A stretch of DNA of 64,000 nucleotides, from positions 2,146,441 to 2,210,440 of the forward strand of contig OU342820.1 of NCBI GenBank assembly GCA_910591455.2, read 5' to 3'. Every line of letters begins with the position of its first letter. The first letter of the stretch is position 1. The notes beneath the pieces were generated by a model. That model saw only the letters and a program-made list of their open reading frames with translations. It made no database searches and had not been told where the DNA came from. This DNA comes from Pholis gunnellus (taxonomy: Eukaryota > Chordata > Actinopteri > Perciformes > Pholidae). A program made the position numbers and the translations under genes. Positions 51,189 through 62,018 of this stretch are shown here, piece by piece.

Positions 51189-51623
51189 GATAACCTTCAG
51201 CCAGCAGCTGGACTGAATCTCCCTGATGACCTCATCTCACTCACTAGGCTGCTGGAGGAAGAACCTGCTCACGAGTTCGTCTCTAAGAGCAATCCATCCA
51301 ATAGTTGTTGAGACATTCACCCTGAATGAAAAATGCCAACTGGCTATGAAAAATCAGGGGATCACCAAGATCCCTGTGATTCATCCTCTATCATAAATGT
51401 CTGGAAATATGGTCATCTGTCCAAACGTGGTGATATTTCCGTCCGGACCAAAGTGGCCGACCGACTGACCGACATTGCCCTATACAGCCCTGCCACTAGC
51501 ATGGCCAAAAACAATACAATAATAGATTTTTTAAAAAGCATTCCAGGAAGTGAACAAAATATATTATGATGGAATGTTAAAATGGTCCTCCAAATTAAAA
51601 AGTGAATCTCTTTGTCCATGCAG
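51189..51623. other. Intron end upstream of the rbfox1 exon
   Basis: No repeat recognised; ends at the acceptor ttgtccatgcag. The upstream frame at 51333-51569 is not in phase with a recognised exon. Confidence 0.6.
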
Positions 51624-51923
51624 GGTAACCAGGACACACCGGCACCCCCAGACCCATCCATGACCCAGGCTTACCCATCAGCCCAGTTTGCCCCCCCTTC
51701 CCAGAACAGCATTCCAGCTGAGTTCACAGCTTCACACCCACATCAACATCCACATCCACACCCCCACCCACATCCCCACCAGCACCCAGCAGCACCACAG
51801 GACTACACCGGTGTCCAGGCCTCCGTCAGTGAGCATCCACTCAACATGTACCAGTCCTCACAGAGCCACAGTGAGCAGATCGGGTCAGAGTCCGGCAGTC
51901 AGACGGTCACCGGCACAGCCACA
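51624..51923 (+). CDS. rbfox1: rbfox1 exon: N-terminal region (partial gene)
   Basis: This 300-nt exon encodes exactly 100 in-frame codons of an RBFOX RNA-binding splicing regulator, a nuclear/cytoplasmic protein that binds (U)GCAUG. It starts GNQDTPAPPDPSMTQ, which matches the GNQE...MAQ start of the shared second coding exon in RBFOX proteins, and ends in GSQTVTGTAT. The acceptor is ttgtccatgcag before GGTAAC and the donor is ACA then gtaagg. The Met at residue 13 corresponds to the alternative start used in shorter RBFOX isoforms. Residues about 38-54 form a His-Pro run (HPHQHPHPHPHPHPHQHP) that is much longer than the short HPHP stretch I know from mammalian RBFOX1. The TGTATQTDDAA junction with the next exon favours RBFOX1 over RBFOX2 and RBFOX3; a fish rbfox3 paralogue is the main alternative. 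The upstream exon is not certain. Confidence 0.9.
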
Positions 51924-52556
51924 GTAAGGCATCATGGGAGAAGCTGGTGTTTAAGTTGGCTGGGTTACATAGTATATTGTTTCTGTACTGTACCATGTTT
52001 TTCATTATTATTAATTTTAAACAACCTGAGCTATATATATCTTGTAACATGCAACAGAGAAATATATTACATAAAAGAAACATTCTAGTTTAGGAGCAGT
52101 TTGTTGCTTTTGCTTTTGTAGTTTTGCATACCGAGATTATTTCAAAATGAAATAAGATAATTGTACACCATCTTTCAAATAAGATAGAAAGCAAAAGGCC
52201 GCTCCCATAAAAACATACAGTAGCAAAACAAAACCATTTCCATACTTCAGTGCTATTTACCAACCCTTCCCTCCCATCCTGCCCGGACCCCATCACAGGT
52301 CATCCTATAGAAGACATCCACAAGGCGGGCAAAAAAGGAAAGGGAGGGCTGGTAGTAGTGGTAGTCACTGGATGCAGTAACGTCAACTAGTATCTCAGAA
52401 GTCCTGTCCTCATGGTAAGGTTACCATTTAAATCAAATCCCCTTAACAGTATACTATCATACTATACATATCTAGTGTTGCATTTCTTTCCAGCATTAAA
52501 ACCACTGTGTCTGTGTATAACATATTTCCTTCATGAGTTCCAACATTTAATATGAA

Positions 52557-52557
<1 letters not shown>

Positions 52558-52589
<32 letters not shown>

Positions 52590-52590
52590 G

Positions 52591-52638
<48 letters not shown>
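52558..52638. repeat. (ACT)n trinucleotide repeat
   Basis: An ACT run with one ACTGCT interruption. The poly-Ser frame on the minus strand is an artefact. Confidence 0.95.
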
Positions 52639-53429
52639 TTATTTTTCATATCCTGCAGATAGGCGCAGGTTTTTGTAAGGGTTTCGCCCTTCTTAGTAGT
52701 GGTGTGTTTTGAAAGGCAAGCAAACATTGGTAAAAGACTGTTCTCATATGCACACATGTGGCACACATCAGGATAGTGTCCCCGTCAGACTCATTCTCAC
52801 CGACTGAAAATACTGGTTTGTTTTAGGCAACGGGAGGCCTGATAAGACTGTGCTGGAGGCAGGGCATGACGCGGATTGCACCGTGGTCACGTAGCCCGTT
52901 TGTAACTTGGTCATAAACAACGCCGTCTTGTGAATTTGTCTGATAATTTCGGCATTTGCCCTTACTGACAGAAGTTCCATAATGTCGATGTCCGTCCAGT
53001 TAGACATTTTCTTTGGCTGCTTTGTGTAAATGAACTTTTGTCTTCATTTTCGTGTTTGCAGATGTCTTAAATAGGGGCTGTAAGAATGGAAGCCTGAACA
53101 ACAACCTGCAGGTTTAGGGGTGTAAGACTTGGTAATGGCCAGATGGTTGTTGGACTTGTTCGTGCTCTGGAAGTAGGGCCTTGTAGGACTGGAACATGAC
53201 TGGGGCTGTTGAACTGAACCATGACCTGGAAGTACATCATTGAAGGACAGGATCAGGATCTGGAGATCTGGAGATATGTGATTCTAGAACTGGTTTTATA
53301 AACACAAAGAGATTTTGGTTATTTTATATCCATCTTGTGATTGCTTGAAGTTCCTTCAGGATATATTTTATAACAAACTGCCAGACAGTTTTCTCATAAC
53401 ATCAAAAGCCTTTTTTATACATAATTTTG

Positions 53430-53556
53430 CATTCAATTCAATTATATTTGTATTGCCTAATATCATGTTTTACAAATTTGCTTCAAAGGGCTTTACAACA
53501 TCCTTTGTTCTTGGACCCTCTTATAGAAAAAGCCCCCACCCCCCCTGAAAACCCCT

Positions 53557-53623
<67 letters not shown>

Positions 53624-53760
53624 GGAAAAGGGAAGAAACAAGGGAGAGCAACTGAGAAGGGATCCCTCCGCCAGGGTGGACAGAAGAGGAATATATGCCA
53701 TGTGTACAGAATGAACAACATAATAGAATTTCAACAAAGTCAATCCATATGAAATATATG
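53430..53760 (-). mobile_element. LINE/SINE-type 3' tail with internal AT tract
   Basis: Antisense of the tail at 26120-26365: attcaattcaattatatttg, aatttgcttcaaagggcttt and ttcttggaccctctt. It is followed by an AT run and then the rest of the repeat (agggatccctccgccaggg). Confidence 0.65.
53559..53617. repeat. (AT)n microsatellite
   Basis: Pure AT run of about 59 bp inside the retroposon tail. Confidence 0.95.
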
Positions 53761-54109
53761 ATAAATATAATGACAGTAGTAATAGCAGTAGTAGCACAAA
53801 TAACAGTGGAAACAATAATAGAACATTATTACTATTAAAATAACAGCAGCAGTGGATACAAAACAATGATAATGATAATAAAGGCAGTAATAGAAGCATT
53901 AATAGAAATATATCTAATCATAGTAAGCAAAGCCTTGATACATGATGACATTAAAATGTTTTTATATTCTATGTACTCCTGACAGTAGAGTAAGCCACTA
54001 TAAACCGATATAAAAACACAGTCAAGGACAAAAATAAAATACCGTGATATACCGTGAAACTGCCAGAATCTTAAAAAATACCGTGATACACATCTTTGGT
54101 CATACCGCC

Positions 54110-54460
54110 CAGCACTAATCTGCATAACAATGACAGTGTATGGAGTGTTTTCTGATAATATTGCCGAAAGGAAGCATATAAAAGGTAAATATAATTGGAC
54201 CAAGCAGAGAACCTTGTGGAACTCCATGACTAACGTTGGTGTGCTTGGATGTTTCATCGTTTACATACACTAAAATGATAAATCTGATACAAACCATCTT
54301 GCGGTCACTTTTTTGCCAATTAAATGTTATAATCTCTGTAATAGGATGTAATGATCAATAGTGTCAAATGCAGCACTAAGGTTCAACAAGACAAATACTG
54401 AGACGTCTGATGCAATTAGAAGGTCATTAGTCATTTTCATTTGGCACAGAGCCTGACCCG
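54110..54460 (-). mobile_element. L2-type LINE fragment
   Basis: Minus-strand TNVSHGVPQGSLLGPIIFTF followed by NIIRKHSIHCHCYAD, the RT palm of the same family as 5690-7490. Here the Y-A-D is still visible. It continues as diverged sequence to about 54460. Confidence 0.8.
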
Positions 54461-55564
54461 GTGGCACTGATGACATGCATTAAAAATAATTATAGAAATA
54501 GCTAAACTTCTCTCTGATAGTCTTGTTTCCTTATGGAGGTAATATAGAAGCACCATCATTACATTGAGACTGTTTCAAAACCAGTTACTCACAGTAACCT
54601 TCATGGTCATAATTACCCAAGACAACATTGTTACCAGATGAACTTTAAAGTTTGATTTAATGGAAACAAAATACTGTACTTACAGTACTATACAGTTGTG
54701 TTTTTTTTTAGCTGTATAGTTCGACTAGAGAACACACCCTAAAGGGTCATCCCTCTGAGGCTTACGCTTGTGAAATTGCAACGTCTATTTGTTGTGTCCC
54801 AGGTCAAATAAGTACATTGTTAAATCATCAAATCTAATAGCTGTTCTTAGTGTCTTATGTCATTCCTGCTTCCATGGTCATTTATTGATTATATTCACCA
54901 TAGGGGCAAACAGCTGACACATGAAGGACTGAGAGAAAGACAGAGAGACACACACAATAGATGTCGCTGAAAAGATGAGGAAGAGGACAATAAAGCAGTG
55001 AGTGGAAGGTTTGATGATGATGGGGGAGGGAAGGCAGCAGACGGATAACTAAGAGGGAGAACTGATGAGACTGCCAACATGCAGGGTTGTGGAAAATAAA
55101 TCGTCACACAAGACTCTCAGCACCCAGTACATAGACAGAAACCTGCATTTCTGATAAGGCAGATTAGGAACATTTTGAAAGATGAAATGGACAGATGGAA
55201 AAGTGATTTTCCAATTTAGCAACCTATTGTCAGTGAGTACCTGTAAACTGTATCAGCTAACATAGTATTTCTACCACAGCATTAAATCAAGACAGGGTTT
55301 TAACATTGTCTTTTAGCATGTAAATAAGGATGCCTATGAATTTAGATTCAACAAAACACTATAATCAATTTTATCATTATTTCTTGAATGCTAGTATGAT
55401 ACCTGTAACTGAAAATACTGAATAAATATTTATTAATCTAACTATTTTTTATTAGCTCAGTAAAGTTCAGTAAATTCTGTCCCTACAATTTCAAAAGATC
55501 TGTGTGCTGCCAGCTTTTTGGTTTTACTTGAGTAAGACATACGCATACATCATATCACCATCTG
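54461..55564. other. No recognisable gene
   Basis: AT-rich intronic sequence with no family recognised. Confidence 0.6.
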
Positions 55565-55650
55565 ATTAGGGCTGCAATAACGAATCGATAAAATCTTTAA
55601 AAATCAATTATTAAAAGAGTTGGCAACAAATTTCATTATCGATGCGTTGT
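55565..55650. mobile_element. Possible DNA-transposon end
   Basis: attagggctgcaataacgaatcgat and following ATCGATTA-rich sequence look like the terminus of a common vertebrate hAT-type repeat. The opposite end is not found. Confidence 0.3.
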
Positions 55651-55693
55651 GTCGCGCGATTATTACGCCACTCAATATGTCGCGGAGACGTTT

Positions 55694-56129
55694 GAGTGTT
55701 CAAAAGCAGGCCCGGTCGCCTGAATACCGCAACTAGGAATAATGGAATAGGACTCCGGTTCTATTTTGTGGGTTTTTCTCTGAACTGGGGCCATGATTAA
55801 GAGGGACGGCCGGGGAAACCTCACCCGGCACGGACACGGAAAGGATTGACAGATTGATGCTGTTTCTGGATTCTGTGGGTGGTGGTGCATGGCCGTTCTT
55901 AGTTGATGGAGCGGTTTGTCTGGTTAATTCTGATAACGAACGAGACTCCGGCATGCTAACTAGTTACGCGGCCCCGTGCGGTCGGCGTCCAGCTTCTTAG
56001 AGGGACAAGTGGCGTTCAGCCACACGAGATTGAGCAATAACAGGTCTGTGATGCCCTGAGATGTCCAGGGCTGCACGCGCGCCACACTGAGTGGCTCAGC
56101 GTGTGTCTACCCTTCGCCGAGAGGCGTGG
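55694..56129 (+). pseudogene. 18S rRNA-derived fragment with an internal deletion
   Basis: Sense-strand 18S sequence: gagtgttcaaaagcaggccc, ctaggaataatggaatagga, gggccatgattaagagggac, then at 55812-55815 a jump straight to aaacctcacccggcacgg. It continues through gattctgtgggtggtggtgc, gcatgctaactagttacgcg and acacgagattgagcaataac to gccgagaggcgt. In intact 18S a few hundred bases lie between the two parts. Scattered substitutions show it is not functional. The ends are abrupt, with no 5.8S/28S or spacer sequence. Confidence 0.93.
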
Positions 56130-56229
56130 TGCCCTGTACCTGAGAGCTCAAAGCATTGCAAACAAACACATGCGTGGCGTGTTGAAAAAACACTGCAAAT
56201 AGAGAAAACACAACAGAATACAGAAACAT

Positions 56230-57090
56230 GCCTAAAATAGCACTACACAACAACAGAAACTGTTTACAGAGGACACCTAAAAGTTGTCACAACTGCAAGA
56301 GGCAGGAGACAGGAAAACATGGTCGGACATGAGGGCAGGCTAAAGATGATTGGTGGAAGAAACAAAGGCAACAGAGCAAGGCTGGTGAGACTAATCCCAC
56401 ACAGGGGATACACAGAAAAAGGAGGGAAAGACAGGAAGTCAAAGAAACACAGGCCGCAAGAGGCAGGGGACTAAAGGGGAATCAAACAGCAAACAAACGG
56501 GCAAAACCATTCCGGAGGATGGGCAGGAAGACGACCAGGTAGGCGGAGCACATCTGGAGGACGGCAACGGAGGCAGGACCACTCCACCAGGAAGCAGGAC
56601 TGAAGAGCAGGACCCTTCTGGATGCCGCCATTGAAGACGAAACCTCTCCGGAGGAAAACTAAAAGGCAAAACTGGGTCTCTGAAGACTGGATATCCGGAC
56701 TGGACTCAACAACAGGATGTTGGTGCGCCCCACTAGGAACAGAGATGGGAGGTTGCTGGAGCCCAGCAGGAACAGAAACAGGAGTGTTCTGTGGCCCCCG
56801 TTGCAGGAACTGGAGAGACATCTGCCATGTTGCTGGGCAGTGGAGACAAGATATCGCTGAGCGGCTTGGGGGATTGACGTGTCCTTTTCCTATGCATCCT
56901 TCTTGGGATGGACAGGAGGCTTATCAGCTTGTGGCTAGCTGACTGGGAACTACGAGGCCCTCCCTGGCTGGTGGCTAGCTGGCTGGAGACTAGCCAACTG
57001 GGGATCAGCAGGCTGGAAGCTTGCAGGTGGGAGGCAAACCGACTGAGAACCAACAGTTTGGAGGCTAGCTGACTGGGTTGCGGACTGGGA
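56230..57090. repeat. Degenerate repeat region, GGCTAGC-rich at the right end
   Basis: Purine-rich sequence (56280-56480) resembling fish LTR-type repeats. At 56930-57080 it passes into degenerate units such as ggtggctagctggctggaga and aggctagctgactggg, similar in wording to the 42-bp minisatellite at 21571-22041. No gene is credible in the open frames here. Confidence 0.45.
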
Positions 57091-59150
57091 GCTAGTGGAA
57101 ATTATTTTTTTGTTTTTGATGTTGGACCAAAAATGTCAACTTTTAGCACAAGATATATCATGATTTAATATGCAGATTTCCAATGAATTTGCTGTAAACC
57201 TTCCAACTTCATAGGAGATGAAACCATCTGAGTTGTATGACTTCAACTCCGACGGCACCCGAAGAACACACATCTGTAGTCCCTCTAGGACTGAGGTATT
57301 CATTGTCACCTAAAGATACATCCTCATGATGTTCACACTCCTGAATGGATTGGCACAACATTTGTTTGGACATTCACGGTCCCCAGAAGATGAATACTAA
57401 TGATCACCTCTCATAATTTCCACTTTCCAATACTGCCAGCGTGTTAGACACATGATACTTCACTATTGAATAAGCAGTTTACCATGACATTACCTGAAAA
57501 CATTCGAGCTACTAATAGGATAAACTATTTTAATTCCAATTATTCTACAACCATAGCTCTTAGGGCATTGCCATTTATTTACTGTACAGGTACAGTAGGC
57601 CTCTAGGAATTCTGAAAGATATCAATGTTTGACATAAAATCTGTCCAATATGCTAAAATATTGTACTTGTGAAGCATGTAAAGAACATTGCAGCTCCAGC
57701 CAGGCGTTTGACTCAATGTTTTCTCCTTTTCTTATCAACAGATTTCTGAGATAAAATACATGTTTCTTTTAACAGTCAGACATATTTACTCCAGTTTACA
57801 TTTCATAGTCGCTCCTCTGAAACCCGATGTAAGGAATCATCTCTGTTTTATATCTCCCATATGTCTGAAGCCACGCTCTCTTCAGCCTGGCCTTGTCTCA
57901 CATATCAGTTTCTGATGCCAGCAGGGATGGGATGAGATGCTTTGTATCACTGCTTGTTTGTTTGTTGTATTTCTTCACTGCGAGTGTAGGCGGATGACGC
58001 CACCAACAAGGAGCTCTGCACAGATGGCAATTGCTGCTGTGTGTGTGTGTGTGTACACTCTCTTTCCATATGTGCCAGTATATACCTAGGCGTTGCACGG
58101 AAGACATGCAGTCTGCTGGCCTTATGTTGCTTCTTTTCAAGCTCACACACCCACACAATTACACACACACATACACAAAGGCTGTATTTTTAGCTGACTT
58201 GAAGCCTGGAACTGTTGGTGAGCAAAAGAAAGAGTAGAATGGAAAATGGAAACCATTCTCTTTAATGTATGACGATGATTTTAATACGTTACGTGTTATT
58301 AGTCAACCTAAGATCCATGGGAACACAATCACTAGAACCAGACGGGTGTTGTTTCAGTACAAATGTTATTTATGAGGCCAGTTTTGGATGTTTTGTATTA
58401 AATTGCAATATATCCAATATGTTATCCTCCCTTGTCTTCATGTGGGGGTTATTCATTTCTGAACGAGACTTGAAATATATTGGTTCTAAGCCAGCTAGAG
58501 ACACACCAACAGCTTTTGTAACAAACACACGCTTGCAATGTAAAAGGAAGCTGTGAAGTCCTCTCCTGTGTGGAGCAGCCATTGATCTCACTCACACTGA
58601 GAGGTAAAGGACAAACACTGGCTGCTGCTGGTACTCTTTATATGTGGCATGACCATCTATTATGTCTGTGTTTGCATATTTAACTTTTTCCAGTTCAAAC
58701 TTCTTTTTGCTCGTACATCCTTTATAACTGACCTGAGGTCTGATACTGCATTCTCCCAATAACATGAGTTATTAATGTGAGAACTAATCTGATATTAAAG
58801 AGAAACTAAACAGCCATTTTTTATCTTGAACATGTTCTCTTCACATATTCATAGAATGCATTCAAATCTCTTGGAATAGGAGTTACATATGTAAGTATGG
58901 TTCAATGAATTCTGAAAATGTCTATGAAAAGGCGATCACAGGCAGTAGATATCCATCTACAAAATTGGTCACATTTCCACTGACATGAAGTTAAAAGACA
59001 AATGAATGACAATGGAGGTCAATCACCATATATACACAACTGAAGTTCCGAGTATATTTGTAATTGCAGGTTTTGTAAAGCTGTATTCATAGTTGCTGGG
59101 AGGGCCATTGTACATCTTTCATTTGTTTCAGTGGCCTTTGTTCTGTTTTC

Positions 59151-59156
59151 CAGCAG
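59151..59156 (+). promoter_or_regulatory. NAGNAG tandem acceptor
   Basis: The intron ends ttttcCAGCAGACAG. Using the first CAG keeps the Gln that starts the exon (QTDDAA); using the second removes that single codon without changing frame. Confidence 0.6.
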
Positions 59157-59300
59157 ACAGATGATGCCGCCCAGACAGACAGTCAGCCACCAACACAGAC
59201 AGTACCGGAAAGCACAGACAGCAAGACCCAACCCAAGAGACTTCATGTGTCCAACATCCCCTTCAGGTTTAGAGACCCGGACCTCAGGCAAATGTTTGGC
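59154..59300 (+). CDS. rbfox1: rbfox1 exon: linker and start of the RRM
   Basis: A 147-nt, 49-codon exon in phase 0, from QTDDAAQTDSQ through QPKRLHVSNIPFRFRDPDLR to MFG. The segment from KRLHVSNIPF onward is the start of the RBFOX RRM, and LHVSNI is its RNP2 motif; this stretch is nearly invariant in vertebrate RBFOX1/2/3. The acceptor follows ttctgttttccag and the donor is gtaagt. A second in-frame CAG directly follows the first (59151-59156), so the acceptor is a NAGNAG. The preceding linker (TDSQPPTQTVPESTDSKTQ) is variable and does not settle the paralogue. The exon follows a 7.2-kb intron and precedes a 351-bp one. Confidence 0.95.
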
Positions 59301-59651
59301 GTAAGTACAATATCTGATGTACATGACATGTTTTAAAGTACTGTTATCTGTTTGTTTGTCTACCATATTTTATTGTAAATTTGAATATGTTTCTATTTTT
59401 AAATGATGTCTTGATCATTGCATTGTGCTCATTGTTTATTGTTATGCACCATTCACAAAGTCAAATCCCTTGTATGTGTAACGTACTGATTCTGATTGTG
59501 ATTTCTGAAATTTGAGATGCTCCAGGATGATGTTTGACAAGACATTTGGATCAACAAAAAGTTCAAATGTTTGGGTTTTAACTTTCTGTTAAATTGATAA
59601 CAAGAAGAAAAATCAATCACTGATCGTTTCCTCTTTTCTTTGTCTTTACAG
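59301..59651 (+). other. rbfox1 intron, 351 bp
   Basis: A short intron between the two RRM exons, gtaagt to tctttacag, AT-rich and free of recognisable repeats. Its small size beside kilobase introns is notable. Confidence 0.95.
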
Positions 59652-59705
59652 CAATTTGGCAAAATCTTAGATGTGGAAATCATCTTCAACGAGCGTGGTT
59701 CTAAG
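59652..59705 (+). CDS. rbfox1: rbfox1 exon: 54-nt RRM exon
   Basis: This exon encodes 18 codons, QFGKILDVEIIFNERGSK, in phase 0, flanked by tctttacag and gtacat. Both its length and its sequence equal the conserved 54-nt RBFOX exon that forms the first helix and second strand of the RRM. It is joined in frame to MFG of the previous exon and to GFGFVTF of the next one. No substitution from the vertebrate consensus is visible, so it appears fully functional. Confidence 0.97.
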
Positions 59706-61237
59706 GTACATGGTGTTTGTGGTTTTTTATAAGCGTGTCTTTAAATTGAATTCATTTAACTAATTTATATTTGACTTTAGTAGTAATTGTTTCTGGTCGA
59801 GAACAATCAATCAGCACACAAGTTTAAATGAAAGGAACGGCTTCTTTGTGTTCGATGGATGGTTGCTCTACATCACCAGCTAGGCTCAGGTGATTTCATT
59901 TCAACTTAGCTGTACAGACATTATCATCACTGCAATTTATATTTTCAGTAACACCAACATTATATTAAACACCAGACTTCATCTAGAACGCCAGCATCAG
60001 AGATAACCAACCGGCCTTGTCCTTCTGCAGGCCTTCACACCTCTGAAGACATACTTTTGATGAATAGGCTGAATTCTAAATAGTTAAAAAACAAAAAACA
60101 TTTCCAAAAATGTTAACATTTAAGTATTTTGATGTTCTCGGCCATGTATGGTAACCAGGATAGCAACGTTTACACAAGTCACGTCGTAAAGATTTACTGG
60201 GCAAAGCTAGAGCACGGCTACATGGCTAAATGCAGATTCTGAACCGTGTCCGAGCCAGAGAGTTGTGGCTGATGAGTACTGGTGTATTAAAATACCCTTC
60301 TTAAAACAACATCCTTCTTTTATGCTGAGCTAGACCTTCTGTCAAAGATGGAGTTCCTTTTGAATTCCTTAAACTCCTTTGAGATGTTTGAAAATGAGAG
60401 TATTTGCTGTTTTTGTATTCCTAGTTTTGTCTGATGTGCTTTGCTTTTGGATATTACTGTATTTGTTTTCTTCTTATTACTGACACCATGCCATCAAGAA
60501 GTTAATCTTTCCTTTGTTCTTTTGGTAGATTTAATCTAATCTTTTATGACTGAAGAGGAATCAATTTGTGTTACCACCTTGCAATATGGGAATTTTGCAG
60601 TGGATGATTTATGTCTAACTACATTGTAGGCACTTGTCATAAACCCCTGCTATAAAAGCAGACATGTATTATGAAGACATGCTATTAACCCTGGAGACCT
60701 GACTTCACTGGGGCAGTGTCCGTAATGAATGGGAGAAAAGAGCGGGAGGCTTCAATTCCAATAAATAACAGTTGTGAATAAAATGTCTTTCAAGCATTAT
60801 TGAAATGTTTCCATTGTTCATATGAAAAGCTTTAATTCACCTTTAGTTAATTGATGTTCTATATGAATTAAAATGACCATTCACCAAACCCTTCCCCCAA
60901 ACAGCGATTATCCTATCATTGCTTAGCAACCGTAACAAGGGGCGACACGCCTGTCAAGCTTTGTATTTCTGAATTAGCAGTGGACATGGGGCGCTAGTAG
61001 AGCAATACTTATTGAGTGGTTTCTTTTATTCACCTTTTAAAACCATAAAACTAAAGAGCAAAAATATAAGGAATAGAATATATGGGGTGTTTGTCTGTTC
61101 TAACATAAGCCACTAACATTAGCATGTCTGGCTAACTAGCTTACTACCTGCAGTCTGCCAAGGAACACATCATTAAATACCTACAATATTTTATGAGGTT
61201 ACAGGGTAAAACCCCCATTCAGTACTGGAACATCCAC

Positions 61238-61243
61238 TGCATG
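61238..61243 (+). promoter_or_regulatory. Further TGCATG in the intron upstream of the 93-nt exon
   Basis: A third exact TGCATG about 0.68 kb upstream of the cassette exon; a bare GCATG is at 61122-61126. RBFOX sites upstream of an exon usually promote skipping, but one hexamer in 2.2 kb may be chance. Confidence 0.35.
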
Positions 61244-61909
61244 GGAGCTGGTTCTGGATTCTGCTATATCAGAGTACAGGCTAACTTTAGGAGCTCTGTC
61301 CTGCTGCCGATTATGTAATCCCCAAGAACCCGAGCAAAACTCGATGTTTTGCCTGGAACATGCAGCTTTGGTCCCGGTCTTTTATCATGCCCTCTGGTGC
61401 ATATTGAAGACCAATTAGCAGAGTTCCCATTTCAAAAAGAGGCAGCCAAAGACAGAGTTTTAAAGCATCTCACAAAGTTAAACGGGCCAGCAAAATCAAT
61501 GTTCACTGACCAAGACTGAGAAGCCTGATTTTGTCTACATCTGTCTGCAATCTTCCTAAGCAAGCACCGAGTGCAGTATAAACAGAACTGTGTGTGCAAC
61601 CATGTAGTCCATTTTTGAGTGTTTGCAGCCTTTACATTGCAACTGAACATGTGCCATGCGAGAAAGGAAAGCTTGACAGGCATAGTAACAGTAAAGAAGG
61701 GGGCAGGGCTTTGTGAAGGGTCATTTTCCTCTCTTTTCCAGACTAATTTATAGTAATATCATTGGATATTGGTTAACATAGGATACTGAAGTAGAAGCAG
61801 AGAATTGTGTTATCTACTTTGCTCTTGCTGACCCAAGCCATTGTTCACTGTAATGTTGAGTATGATGTGTGAAAAATAATGTGCACGTTGTTCTTGCCTC
61901 TTTCCGTCC

Positions 61910-61915
61910 TGCATG
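61910..61915 (+). promoter_or_regulatory. TGCATG at the 3' splice site of the 93-nt exon
   Basis: The consensus RBFOX site TGCATG ends three bases before the exon, inside the acceptor (tcctgcatgcag). RBFOX bound here would compete with recognition of the 3' splice site and favour skipping, which fits known RBFOX autoregulation. Confidence 0.8.
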
Positions 61916-61918
61916 CAG

Positions 61919-62011
61919 GGTTTTGGGTTCGTAACGTTCGAGCATAGCGTGGACGCCGACAGGGCCAGAGAGAAATTACACGGCACCGTGGTAGAAGGCC
62001 GTAAAATAGAG
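61919..62011 (+). CDS. rbfox1: rbfox1 93-nt cassette exon with RNP1
   Basis: This 93-nt exon encodes 31 codons: GFGFVTFEHSVDADRARE then KLHGTVVEGRKIE. GFGFVTFE is the RNP1 motif of the RRM, so skipping keeps the frame but removes the core RNA-binding surface. In mammals the matching 93-nt exon of RBFOX genes is skipped through autoregulation, giving a dominant-negative protein without RNA binding (established knowledge). KLHGTVVEG is the RBFOX1/2 form; I know RBFOX3 as KLNGTIVEG. EHSVDAD replaces the usual ENSADAD. The acceptor sits in tcctgcatgcag and the donor is GAG then gtgcatg, a weak 5' splice site. Both contain TGCATG. The next exon (VNNATARV...) lies beyond the window. Confidence 0.96.
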
Positions 62012-62012
62012 G

Positions 62013-62018
62013 TGCATG
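62013..62018 (+). promoter_or_regulatory. TGCATG overlapping the 5' splice site of the 93-nt exon
   Basis: The donor reads GAG then gtgcatgtt, so the RBFOX motif begins at intron base +2 and covers the region paired with U1 snRNA. It also explains the poor donor consensus. With the site at 61910 it brackets the exon. Confidence 0.8.

Larger units (their letters stand above)
42279..51623 (+). other. Presumed rbfox1 intron (if the 42240 exon is real)
   Basis: Contains microsatellites at 42310-42721, a SINE, a gag-protease remnant, a LINE piece and a Harbinger-like element with a nested hAT. Outside those, 45641-49332 shows only dinucleotide tracts and no coding signal that I recognise. The acceptor at its right end is clear; the left end depends on the candidate exon. 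Confidence 0.5.
51924..59153 (+). other. rbfox1 intron, 7.2 kb
   Basis: Bounded by a gtaagg donor and a ttttccag acceptor. It carries an ACT repeat, a LINE-type 3' tail with an AT tract, an L2-type fragment, an 18S-derived fragment and a degenerate GGCTAGC-rich repeat. I see nothing in 57091-59153 except a short TG tract at about 58039. Confidence 0.9.
59706..61918 (+). other. rbfox1 intron, 2.2 kb
   Basis: Donor gtacat, acceptor tcctgcatgcag. No transposon is recognised with confidence. It holds TGCATG at 61238 and 61910. Confidence 0.9.

Noticed and set aside
51612..52088. 158-codon single-exon reading of the rbfox1 exon
   Set aside because: The frame runs past the clear donor at 51924 into intron; residues after GTAT have no RBFOX counterpart, and the ATG at 51612 lies before the acceptor.
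52443..52766. Poly-Ser protein on the minus strand
   Set aside because: Product of the ACT trinucleotide repeat.
55694..56129. Functional 18S rRNA gene
   Set aside because: Only two parts of the gene are present, joined by a deletion, with substitutions in conserved positions and no rDNA context.
56439..57053. Proline/cysteine-rich frames of 76-116 codons
   Set aside because: Open on both strands in purine-rich repeat sequence, no family resemblance.
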